Origin: Parcubacteria group bacterium Greene0416_36
GTDB taxonomy: Bacteria; Patescibacteriota; Patescibacteriia; VMEV01
Direction: 5' to 3'
Assembly: GCA_007375725.1 (NCBI GenBank)
Contig: VMEV01000009.1
Location: 1-42,611, forward strand
DNA length: 42,611 bases
Positions 8,660-15,963 of the stretch are shown here, in pieces. The position numbers and the translations under genes were made by a program. Each line of letters opens with the position of its first letter. Position 1 is the stretch's first letter. The notes under the pieces were generated by a model. The model did no database searches. It worked only from the letters and a program-made list of their open reading frames with translations, and had not been told where the DNA came from.

Positions 8660-9116
8660 AGGGTTCACCTTGATTGAGCTGATTATCACCGCAGCCTTGG
8701 TTTTGCTTATGACGGCTGTGGCGCTTCCGCCGCTCGGAAAATATATGGTGGGGAATTCCACGGCCGAATCAGCATCGGAAATGAGCACCTTTATTCAAAC
8801 CGCTAGGAATCGGGCCATTCATGGGAACTTCAATGATTCCTACGGTGTTCGTCTCTTGTCGGACCGGTTTATTTTGTTCAAAGGCGCCGTATTCAGTGCA
8901 GGTGAGTCCGATAATCGGACGACTTTGCTCCCTCCGGGACTGGAAATCGCGGATGTGACTCTTGCCGGCGGCGGAACTGATATTATTTTCACTGATATCC
9001 TCGGCCGCACGAGCCAGCCTGGTTCCGCTAAAATCCGCGTGATCGGTTCTCCGGACCATTGGCTGGTGACGGTGAGTGCGGAGGGGGTGGTGGAGACAGG
9101 GTGGGTGGATTTATAA
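8649..9116 (+). CDS. GspH/FimU-like minor pilin
   Basis: A 155-residue type IV (pseudo)pilin. It has a class III signal MKNKG|FTLIEL, with a prepilin peptidase site after Gly5, Glu at mature position 5, and a hydrophobic helix to about residue 30. The globular part (TAESASEMSTFIQTARNRAIHGN..., then an Asp/Gly-rich beta region ending in ...VETGWVDL) resembles GspH/FimU minor pilins. It heads the minor-pilin set in the H-I-J-K order seen in type II secretion and type IV pilus systems. Its ATG lies inside the last codons of HK1. Confidence 0.88.
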   Translation: MKNKGFTLIELIITAALVLLMTAVALPPLGKYMVGNSTAESASEMSTFIQTARNRAIHGNFNDSYGVRLLSDRFILFKGAVFSAGESDNRTTLLPPGLEIADVTLAGGGTDIIFTDILGRTSQPGSAKIRVIGSPDHWLVTVSAEGVVETGWVDL

Positions 9117-9117
9117 G

Positions 9118-9204
9118 CAACAAATCCCTCCCCAACCCTCCCTTTGACAAGGGAGGGGGTAGCAGCCTCCCCCTTGTCAAAGGGGGACTGAGGGGGATTT
9201 GTTG
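9118..9204 (+). repeat. Double-hairpin intergenic repeat, copy 4
   Basis: Complete copy. It begins one nt after the GspH-like pilin stop and ends 26 nt before the next start, separating two genes of one pilin cluster. Confidence 0.92.
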
Positions 9205-9230
9205 CTCTCATTCTACATTATTCATTAGAT

Positions 9231-12200
9231 ATGTTTTCTTCCTTTCTAAAAAATCAACTCGGCCAATACTTTATCGATGCTATTATCGGCATTGCGTTTT
9301 TCGCGTCCATCGTGGGGTCGGTGTTTTTGATCGTGCTCAATGTTTATAAATCGACGAATTCGAATGCGGATTATTTTGAGGCTTTGTCGCTCGCGAGAGA
9401 GGGAATTGAGGCCACGCGCAGTATCCGAGATGAATCTGTGCTTAATTTGACGAATGGAAATCATGGATTGGCGCAGTCAGGAGGGAAATGGGTTTTTTCG
9501 GGGACATCGGAGACGATTGAGAAATTCACACGCATGATTGAAATTTCAGATGTCAGTCGGGATTCTGGTGGCAATTATGTTTCTTCCGGGGGAACCGTGG
9601 ATTCTCAATCGAAGAAAGTGATTTCTCGTGTTTCTTGGATTGCTGATTTGGGTACCCGACAGGTATTTTTAGAAGATTTTATTGTGGCTGATATGCGTCC
9701 TTTTAGCTGGAGGGAATCTACGGATACCGATTTTAACGATGGAACGTTTACGAATTTACAACTGGCGGGAGCAGGAGAAGCCGCTCAGATTCAGTTGAAT
9801 TTTGTGGCCGGAGGTGAAGCCAATAAATGGGTACCTGGAGGGGGACAGATATTTACCGATACAACCGATCTGAATTTTAATCAGGGAACTTTCAGTAATA
9901 CTCAAGTGATTGATACGGGTGCCTTAGCTCGCGTGTCCTTGGCTCAAGAAATTAAATGGGATTCTTTTGATTTTCCTTTTGGCACAGCCAACATGAATTA
10001 TGCTTCTACGAATTGGGCGGTTGGAGATAAGGGAGTGATTTTTAAATGGAGCGGTTCCCAATGGTTTCAGGTGACTTCTCCAACGACTAAAATTTTAACC
10101 AGTGTCAGCGAAGTAAGCGCTACTGAAGCTTATGCTGTCGGTAATGATGGCAGGGTTCTGCGATATAGCGGGGCGAGTTGGTCGGCATTATCTTCTCCTA
10201 CCAACTTTGATTTGAAATCCGTGTCTATGATTTCTTCGACCGACGGTTTTGCGGTGGGGAATAAAGGAAAGGTTATTCGTTGGAATGGGACCAGCTGGGG
10301 CTTGATGAGTTCACCCACCAGCAAGGATTTGCTCAGTGTGTTTATGATTTCTTCCAGCGATGGATGGGCGGTTGGAGACAATGGAACCATCATTCGTTGG
10401 GATGGTACAAGCTGGTCTGCAGTTTCTTCTCCTGTGAGTACTTTTTTAAATAGTGTATGGATGGTTTCTGCTACTGATGGGTGGATTGTGGGAAGTCTTG
10501 GGACTATTTTGAGGTGGAATGGCACGGCTTGGAGTACGGTTACGTCTCCGGTGAATAAGCGTCTCAATGGAATTTCTATGATTTCTTCGACCGATGGTTT
10601 TGCTGTCGGGGCTCAGGGGACGATTATTCGTTGGAATGGAACCGCGTGGTCCAGTTTTTCCTCGCCTGTTAATGAAACATTGAAAAGTGTTTTTTTGAGT
10701 TCCTCTATTTTTGGTTGGATTGTGGGGCAAAGGGGAGTGGTTTTGCGTTGGGATGGAACCGTGTGGAATGTTCACGAACAAGCTTCCATTGATAATTTTA
10801 ATAGTATTGATTTATTAACTTCTACTTTTGGCATATTAGCGGGAAATAAAGGAGCTATTTTGCATTGGGATGGATCCACGTGGACACCTTTTTTGTCACC
10901 TACCTCCAAAAATTTGAAAGGAGTTTCTGTGATTTCAGCAACGGATGCTTTTGCTGTGGGGGATACTGGAACGATTCTTCGTTGGAATGGGACCGCTTGG
11001 GCGACAGTCACTTCTCCTGTTTCGGTTAATTTAAATAGTATTTCCATGCTTTCCGGTACAAACGGATTTATAGTCGGCGACAGCGGAACGATTATCCGCT
11101 GGAATGGAACGAGCTGGTCTAGTTTGGCGTCTCCGACGACTGAAAATCTCAATTTTGTTTTTATGCTGTCAGCTTCTGACGGATGGGCCGTGGGGGCCAA
11201 TGGCAGCATTATTCGCTGGAACGGGACCAGCTGGTCTTCCGTGAGTTCACCGGTGACCGCTATCCTTAACAGTCTCTATTTTGTTAGTGCCTCTGATGGC
11301 TGGGCTGTGGGGAATACAGGTACGATTATTCGTTGGAATGGAACAGTGTGGTCCATTGTGTCTTCTCCAATTACCAAAAATCTCAATGGAGTAGGGTTAA
11401 CTTCTTCCACCTCAGGCTATATTGTGGCTGATGGCGGCCGCATTTTGAAATGGAATGGTACAAGCTGGACTACCTTTGTATCTCCGAGCGCTAAGAGTTT
11501 GTTTGCTATCGGTCTTGTGACCGCTTCTAATGGCTGGGCTGTAGGACAATCGGGTACCATTATCCAGTTGTCCAATTTTTTCTTTACTACGGGGACATTT
11601 CTTTCAAGGATTTTTGATGGGGGCTCAGTGAGTGTTTGGAATACATTAAATTGGGTTGAAAATAATTTTGCCGTGACTGATTTGACCATTGCCACGAGAA
11701 CGGGAAATGTTGCGATTCCTGATCTGTCATGGTCCTCTTTTTCAGCCGAAGTGACGAATCCGGGATCTTCTAATATTACTTCCCCTAATGGACGTTATTT
11801 TCAGTATCGTGCAACGTTTACGACTTCTGATGTGAGAGTTTCTGCGGAATTAGACGAAATTAATATTAATTTTAATGCCCCTACGACCACCAATCATTTG
11901 AACGGTTTGAGCATGGTCAGCGCGGTGGATGGATGGTTTGTTGGAAATTCGGGTACCATTGGACGTTGGAACAATGTGGTGTGGCAATTGGTCACTTCGC
12001 CAACTGTGGCGAATTTGAATGAGGTGGATATGGTTTCCTCTTCTGATGGTTGGGCAGTAGGCGCTCTCGGGACTATTATTCGGTGGAATGGAAGTGCCTG
12101 GAATACCGTGGCTTCCCCCACGAGCAACGCGCTTAATGATGTGGATATGGTTTCTTCATCCGATGGTTGGGCCGTCGGAGCCGGTGGAACTATTGTGCGT

Positions 12201-12998
12201 TGGAATGGGGCGAGTTGGAGTGTCGTCAGTTCACCCGTGAGTACTACACTGGAAAATGTCCATATGATTACGGCTTCGGACGGCTGGATTGTGGGCGCTA
12301 GCGGTACTATTTTGAAATGGAATGGATCTACGTGGTCTGTGGCTACCTCTCCCACCGTGGAAAATCTTTTTGGCCTTCATTTTGTCTCTTCAACAGATGG
12401 TTGGGCAGTGGGCGCTTCGGGAAAAGTTTTGAGATATACAGGTGCTTCCTGGACGGAATTTGTGGATGCCGGTTCGGCGATTTTGCGGGATGTGTTCATG
12501 GTCAACAGTTCTGATGCGTGGATTGTGGGAGATGCAGGAACATTGCTGGATTGGAATAATGTTTTTTGGCTGATTTCGGATTCTCCAACCGGTGAAAATA
12601 TCAATGCTGTTGAGATTTCTCCCTCAACAACTCAAGGTTGGGCTGTCGGGGGAACTGGGACTATTTTGCAGTTTACTAATACTGCTCAGGTTCCCAGTTT
12701 TGTCGCCCTCGGCACTTATTTATCGTCTATTTTGAATTCTGATTTTTTATCTACTTTATGGATCGGTACATTTTGGGGAGAACTTTTAGGTGCTAATACC
12801 AATATCAGCGTTTCTGTCCGAACGGGTGATGAACCCGTGCCCGATATTACATGGACTCCCTTTTCTAGTGAATTTTTAAATCCGGGTGGAAATATTTCAT
12901 CACAGGTGGGGCAATATTTACAATATCGTTTAAAATTGACATCGGTGGATGGTATTAATACTCCCACTTTGCAAGATATTACGGTGACATACCAATAG
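9231..12998 (+). CDS. Giant PilV-like minor pilin fused to 21 YCF48-like propeller repeats
   Basis: A 1255-residue surface protein. The N-terminus is prepilin-like: QLG|QYFIDAIIGIAF, with Asp at mature position 5 where Glu is usual, then a hydrophobic helix and the segment LAREGIEATRSIRD seen in PilV/GspI-type pilins. Residues about 260-770 hold 14 copies of a 39-residue repeat with consensus GWAVGxxGTIIRWNGTxW. Residues about 900-1140 hold 7 more. YCF48/BNR-type propellers usually have seven blades, so 21 repeats suggest three propellers. Each block is followed by a related beta-sandwich-like segment (about 775-885 and 1160-1255), with ratings such as TRTGNVAIPDLSWSSF and VRTGDEPVPDITWTPF. 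It likely sits at the pilus tip as an adhesin. Confidence 0.88.
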   Translation: MFSSFLKNQLGQYFIDAIIGIAFFASIVGSVFLIVLNVYKSTNSNADYFEALSLAREGIEATRSIRDESVLNLTNGNHGLAQSGGKWVFSGTSETIEKFTRMIEISDVSRDSGGNYVSSGGTVDSQSKKVISRVSWIADLGTRQVFLEDFIVADMRPFSWRESTDTDFNDGTFTNLQLAGAGEAAQIQLNFVAGGEANKWVPGGGQIFTDTTDLNFNQGTFSNTQVIDTGALARVSLAQEIKWDSFDFPFGTANMNYASTNWAVGDKGVIFKWSGSQWFQVTSPTTKILTSVSEVSATEAYAVGNDGRVLRYSGASWSALSSPTNFDLKSVSMISSTDGFAVGNKGKVIRWNGTSWGLMSSPTSKDLLSVFMISSSDGWAVGDNGTIIRWDGTSWSAVSSPVSTFLNSVWMVSATDGWIVGSLGTILRWNGTAWSTVTSPVNKRLNGISMISSTDGFAVGAQGTIIRWNGTAWSSFSSPVNETLKSVFLSSSIFGWIVGQRGVVLRWDGTVWNVHEQASIDNFNSIDLLTSTFGILAGNKGAILHWDGSTWTPFLSPTSKNLKGVSVISATDAFAVGDTGTILRWNGTAWATVTSPVSVNLNSISMLSGTNGFIVGDSGTIIRWNGTSWSSLASPTTENLNFVFMLSASDGWAVGANGSIIRWNGTSWSSVSSPVTAILNSLYFVSASDGWAVGNTGTIIRWNGTVWSIVSSPITKNLNGVGLTSSTSGYIVADGGRILKWNGTSWTTFVSPSAKSLFAIGLVTASNGWAVGQSGTIIQLSNFFFTTGTFLSRIFDGGSVSVWNTLNWVENNFAVTDLTIATRTGNVAIPDLSWSSFSAEVTNPGSSNITSPNGRYFQYRATFTTSDVRVSAELDEININFNAPTTTNHLNGLSMVSAVDGWFVGNSGTIGRWNNVVWQLVTSPTVANLNEVDMVSSSDGWAVGALGTIIRWNGSAWNTVASPTSNALNDVDMVSSSDGWAVGAGGTIVRWNGASWSVVSSPVSTTLENVHMITASDGWIVGASGTILKWNGSTWSVATSPTVENLFGLHFVSSTDGWAVGASGKVLRYTGASWTEFVDAGSAILRDVFMVNSSDAWIVGDAGTLLDWNNVFWLISDSPTGENINAVEISPSTTQGWAVGGTGTILQFTNTAQVPSFVALGTYLSSILNSDFLSTLWIGTFWGELLGANTNISVSVRTGDEPVPDITWTPFSSEFLNPGGNISSQVGQYLQYRLKLTSVDGINTPTLQDITVTYQ

Positions 12999-13006
12999 CT
13001 AGGCTA

Positions 13007-13091
13007 TTAGGCGTTAGGCCATTAGCTTATTAGGAAACAGTAAACAATTTTTTGTTGCTACCTAAAAAGCTAATGCCTAATAGCCTAATGC
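13007..13091. repeat. Inverted heptanucleotide arrays H5
   Basis: The left arm is TTAGGCG, TTAGGCC, then TTAGCTTA and TTAGGAA. The right arm is CTAATGC, CTAATAGC, CTAATGC (13070-13091). Near-complementary arms are separated by about 30 nt and end 11 nt before the PilW-like ATG. Some units are 8 nt long. Confidence 0.82.
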
Positions 13092-13102
13092 CTTTTTTCC
13101 AT

Positions 13103-13618
13103 ATGTTTTCTCAAAAAGGATCATCCCTCGTCGAAGTCATCTTCTACATCACCGTCCTAGCTCTGTTCGTGATTTCCATGACGATGTTTAATATTGATCT
13201 GCTCTCAGGATCAGCCAAGCTTCGCACGATTCAGTCCGTGCAGGATAATTTGCGTTTTCCGATTCATAAAATGTCCACCGATATTCGGCGGTCGACGGGG
13301 GTCAATATTGGGTCATCGGTATTCGATACTCACCCCGGAGTTTTATCACTGCAGATGGCCTCAGCCGGAGAAGATCCGACGGTCTACAGTATCTCGAGCG
13401 GACGGCTCCGTGTCCAGCGCGGTGCCGCGTCTCCCGAATTCGTCACGAGTTCGAACGTGATCGTGACTAATCTTGTTTTCAAGAATCTCAGTGTCTCAGG
13501 CAAAACCCGTAATATTCAGGTTTTATTGACTGTCTCTCACGATAATCCCGAAAATATAAATGAGTATTCCTGGACCGAGAGTTTTCAGATCACGGGGCAA
13601 AGTAGGAAGTTTCCCTAA
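13103..13618 (+). CDS. PilW/GspJ-like minor pilin
   Basis: A 171-residue pilin. Processing motif MFSQKG|SSLVEVIFYITVL with Glu at mature position 5, and a hydrophobic helix to about residue 30. The following region (RTIQSVQDNLRFPIHKMSTDIRRSTGV) is typical of the PilW/GspJ family, and the rest is beta-rich. An in-frame TTG at 13052 would add 17 residues encoded by the H5 repeat arm, so the ATG at 13103 next to the signal peptide is chosen. It is the third gene of the minor-pilin cluster. Confidence 0.85.
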   Translation: MFSQKGSSLVEVIFYITVLALFVISMTMFNIDLLSGSAKLRTIQSVQDNLRFPIHKMSTDIRRSTGVNIGSSVFDTHPGVLSLQMASAGEDPTVYSISSGRLRVQRGAASPEFVTSSNVIVTNLVFKNLSVSGKTRNIQVLLTVSHDNPENINEYSWTESFQITGQSRKFP

Positions 13619-13620
13619 AG

Positions 13621-13700
13621 AATGAAGAATTAAAAATTAAGAATTAAGAATAGGGTGTGTTTGATGTTCATTCTTAATTCTTCATTCTTAATTTTTAATT
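13621..13700. repeat. Inverted heptanucleotide arrays H6
   Basis: The left arm is AATGAAG, AATTAAA, AATTAAG, AATTAAG in register. The right arm (from about 13668) is the complementary series TTCATTC, TTAATTC, TTCATTC, TTAATTT. The right arm abuts the ATG at 13701 directly. Confidence 0.82.
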
Positions 13701-14093
13701 ATGAATGAGAAAGGAATGTCCATCATGCTTTCCGTACTTGTCATCATGAGCGTCTCGCTCCTGATTGCTTTGTCGATCGGGATTTTGGGGTCCGCGGAGC
13801 TGGAGGTGGCGAGTTCTTCGGTGCTTTCGGAGAACGCTTTCCATATCGCCGACCTCTGCGCCGAAGAAGCCGCCACTAAACTCCGCGCCAATAGCTCCTA
13901 TACGGGCGAATCAATCACCTTCTCCGAAGGGTCGTGTACAATTACGGTCACCGGCGCCGGCACTAAGACGATTGACTCCGTCGGCGTCCTCGGCGACTTC
14001 ACCCGAAAAGTCCGTGTCATCGGCACCATCGCCGCCAACTCGCAGGGAAACGCGAAGAAGTTTAGTATTACGAGCTGGGAGGAAATACCCTAG
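13701..14093 (+). CDS. PilX-like minor pilin component
   Basis: A 130-residue protein with a short basic leader MNEKG, then MSIMLSVLVIMSVSLLIALSIGIL, a pilin-like hydrophobic helix without Glu at position 5. SAELEVASSSVLSENAFHIADLCAEEA follows, the pattern of PilX/GspK N-terminal regions. The C-terminal part is a short beta-rich domain with one Cys pair. It is the last gene of the H-I-J-K-like pilin set and probably joins the tip/priming complex with the giant pilin upstream. Lack of Glu5 is common in this subunit class. Confidence 0.75.
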   Translation: MNEKGMSIMLSVLVIMSVSLLIALSIGILGSAELEVASSSVLSENAFHIADLCAEEAATKLRANSSYTGESITFSEGSCTITVTGAGTKTIDSVGVLGDFTRKVRVIGTIAANSQGNAKKFSITSWEEIP

Positions 14094-14094
14094 G

Positions 14095-14129
14095 CTAGTG
14101 AGTGGGGAGTAGTTTGTAGTGAGTAGTAC
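14095..14129. repeat. Heptanucleotide repeat array H7
   Basis: Five 7-mers in exact register: CTAGTGA, GTGGGGA, GTAGTTT, GTAGTGA, GTAGTAC. It begins two nt after the pilin stop codon and runs directly into the ATCCCCGA palindrome. Confidence 0.75.
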
Positions 14130-14175
14130 GTCATCCCCGAGAGCCCCGTAGGGCGGATCGGGGATCCAGACCGAT
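14130..14175. repeat. ATCCCCGA/TCGGGGAT palindromic repeat, copy 1
   Basis: Outer arms ATCCCCGA (14133-14140) and TCGGGGAT (14158-14165), with an inner GCCC-CGTA-GGGC hairpin and the tail CCAGACCGAT. A longer copy lies at 36596-36675. The type resembles the GTCATCCCCG...CGGGGATCCAG dispersed repeats common in bacteria. No gene is seen in 14094-14385. Confidence 0.8.
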
Positions 14176-14307
14176 CAGTCATTAAAGATAAATTGGCTGG
14201 TTATACTACTTCCCTCCTAAAAGGAGGATTTTATTTTTTACAGACCCATCTATTAACGAGAAGGCGATAAAGTTGGTAAAATTGATCAAATATTAGCCAT
14301 TTTATAA

Positions 14308-14337
14308 TTTGCATTTAAATATAAAATGTGTTATACC
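14308..14337 (+). promoter_or_regulatory. Putative promoter of the 14386 gene
   Basis: TTTGCA (14308-14313) and TATACC (14332-14337), 18 nt apart, in an AT-rich region about 50 nt before the gene. Tentative. Confidence 0.4.
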
Positions 14338-14385
14338 ATTTGCATGGTACGTTCGTTTTTTAGGTGATTTTGCAGGAGATTTGAG

Positions 14386-14874
14386 ATGAAAATAGCAACT
14401 AATGTTATTTTTTCCGTGTTCACGAATCGACTCGTTAATGAAATTCATACTATTCTGACCGTGAACGACTGGTATGCAGAAAAAACATCTGCAGAACTAA
14501 AAGAAGAATTCGGCTCGAATTTGTGTGCACCGTTTGATGCCCATTGCGAAAAAATAACAAAAGAGAGTTCAACTTCAGAAATTTTATTGGCTCTCCAAGA
14601 AGAGGTCAATATTGTTATGATGGGAACACCAACTCCTGTGTGGAAGATATGGCAATCCAATGCTTCCCGATTTTTTAAAGCAACACTTGAAATATTGGAT
14701 ACCCGTATATTGAATCCAACTGAATCCAGATTTCTGGAGCTGATTGTTGAGGAGGTAACACTCAGGACCGAACGTCTGACACTTGATGAAACCGATGATT
14801 TTTTTGTACAAGATTGGAGGAACGATATGCGACGATTGTACGAAGAAATCGATATAAAGAGTCGATACCTTTAA
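14386..14874 (+). CDS. Hypothetical protein
   Basis: An unrecognised 162-residue soluble protein, predicted mostly helical, with no signal peptide or membrane span. Acidic and Thr/Glu-rich segments alternate with hydrophobic helices (IFSVFTNRLVNEIHTILTV near the N-terminus). It is one of few genes here with a usable Shine-Dalgarno (AGGAG, seven nt before the ATG). Base composition is AT-rich compared with the housekeeping genes on either side. Together with the NYN gene downstream it forms an accessory patch. Function unknown. Confidence 0.6.
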   Translation: MKIATNVIFSVFTNRLVNEIHTILTVNDWYAEKTSAELKEEFGSNLCAPFDAHCEKITKESSTSEILLALQEEVNIVMMGTPTPVWKIWQSNASRFFKATLEILDTRILNPTESRFLELIVEEVTLRTERLTLDETDDFFVQDWRNDMRRLYEEIDIKSRYL

Positions 14875-15019
14875 AAAAAATTGAAAATTTTTCTAAAAAC
14901 ACCTTCGTCTAATCCACGGAGGTTGTTTGTTTTATTGGGGAATTATTCTCCGCTTTGTCAAGTATTCTTTTCGCACCGGATTCGCTAAGATGAGGGTGTT
15001 TTTTGATAGTGTAGAAATG

Positions 15020-15044
15020 AAACCGTGACAAAATGTCACGGTTT
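15020..15044 (+). other. Perfect 11-bp hairpin upstream of the NYN gene
   Basis: AAACCGTGACA, loop AAA, TGTCACGGTTT. It lies 29 nt before the NYN gene start and lacks a following U-run. It may be an operator or a 5' UTR structure rather than a terminator. Confidence 0.5.
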
Positions 15045-15073
15045 GAAGATAAATTGTTTGATTTGATACATAT

Positions 15074-15571
15074 ATGAAAAAACAGGAAAAAAATTATGCC
15101 TATATAGACGGAGCGAATCTTTATAAAGGGTTGGAGCAGTTAGGATGGAAATTGGATTATAAAAGATTTCGTATTTGGTTATCTGAGAAATATCGAGTGA
15201 GCCACGCTTACTTATTTTTAGGATTGGTTCCGAAATATAAAAATTTATATAATAAACTTCAAGAAGATGGCTATACCTTGATATTTAAAGAAGTGACTTA
15301 TGATGGGAATGGGAGAGTAAAGGGAAATTGTGATGCTGATATTGTAGTTCGGGCCATGAAGGATACTTATGAAAATAATTTTGATAAAGCTGTCTTTGTT
15401 TCGAGCGATGGAGATTATGCTTGTCTTATTTCTTTTTTGATGGAAAGAAATAAATTGATGGTGATTTTATCTCCCTCATTAGAGAAACGCTGTTCTATTT
15501 TACTCAAACGTACTGGGGCTAAAATTTCTTGTATCGATGATCATAAAGTTATCCTGAAAAAAAGAGGATAA
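15074..15571 (+). CDS. NYN-domain (LabA/DUF88-like) PIN-fold nuclease
   Basis: A 165-residue single-domain protein of the NYN family, a PIN-like fold whose members are metal-dependent RNases. The conserved acidic sites are visible: Asp12 in YIDGANL, Asp87 and Asp89 in NCDADIV, and Asp112 and Asp114 in SSDGDYA. These are the four metal-binding positions of the fold. The sequence VKGNCDADI is characteristic of LabA-type members. It is AT-rich, with no visible Shine-Dalgarno. Ten nt after its stop codon begins a series of three covarying hairpins with 103-nt spacing, an unusual neighbour for an RNase. Role unknown; RNA turnover or defence is possible. Confidence 0.85.
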   Translation: MKKQEKNYAYIDGANLYKGLEQLGWKLDYKRFRIWLSEKYRVSHAYLFLGLVPKYKNLYNKLQEDGYTLIFKEVTYDGNGRVKGNCDADIVVRAMKDTYENNFDKAVFVSSDGDYACLISFLMERNKLMVILSPSLEKRCSILLKRTGAKISCIDDHKVILKKRG

Positions 15572-15580
15572 AAAGAAAAA

Positions 15581-15817
15581 GCCCCCGGTACAGACGAACT
15601 GTACAAGGGTCTCTTTCGTAGTAATAAATATATGATAATCCATCTGGATAAAAAAGTCAAATACTCTAAAAATGCAATAAAAAAGGCCCCATAAGGACGG
15701 AACCTTATAGGGTGATCTTTTTCATTCGTGATTCAAATAATGATAGTATAGATATTGTGATCATGCAAATTTTCTGTATACGAAAAACACCGCTTAAGGA
15801 CGGAACATTAAGAGGTG
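15581..15817 (+). ncRNA. Array of three covarying hairpins with GACG(G)AAC loops, 103-nt period
   Basis: Each hairpin has an outer stem, a small internal loop with an unpaired A on the 3' side, an inner stem and a conserved loop. HP1 (15584-15609): CCC/GGG outer, GTACA/TGTAC inner, loop GACGAAC. HP2 (15688-15712): CCC/GGG outer, ATAAGG/CCTTAT inner, loop ACGGAA within GGACGGAACC. HP3 (15788-15817): CACC/GGTG outer, CTTAA/TTAAG inner, loop GGACGGAACA. The loop GAC begins at 15593, 15696 and 15799, exactly 103 nt apart. Stem sequences change with pairing kept while the loop is fixed, which points to a structured RNA. Intervening sequence is AT-rich and not obviously repeated. The 392-nt gap between the NYN gene and argS holds nothing else recognisable apart from the AT-rich inverted repeat at 15854. 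Confidence 0.6.
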
Positions 15818-15853
15818 CTATAGATAAGTCAGTTGAATTCCGCGCATAATTTT

Positions 15854-15886
15854 TATAGAAATAGGCTTTTTTATTGCATTTCTATA
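15854..15886 (+). other. AT-rich inverted repeat upstream of argS
   Basis: TATAGAAAT (15854-15862) and ATTTCTATA (15878-15886) enclose a T-rich loop. It lies about 80 nt before the argS start. It could be a leader hairpin or a weak terminator of the hairpin array. Confidence 0.35.
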
Positions 15887-15963
15887 TGCTGCTTATGCAG
15901 GATTTATAACTGTTTTATCTATATTTCATGTGGATGTGTCTATATTAGGACAAAATAAATTTT

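Noticed and set aside
9246-12967. Long open frames on the minus strand opposite the giant pilin
   Set aside because: They mirror the repeated GWAVG units on the opposite strand and have no independent features.
15685-15725. T-box riboswitch upstream of argS (GGACGGAACC resembles part of the antiterminator bulge)
   Set aside because: No stem I, no full AGGGTGGNACCGCG element, and three similar hairpins exist rather than one.
15581-15817. CRISPR array
   Set aside because: Only loop residues are conserved between units; stems differ, the period is 103 nt, and no cas genes are near.
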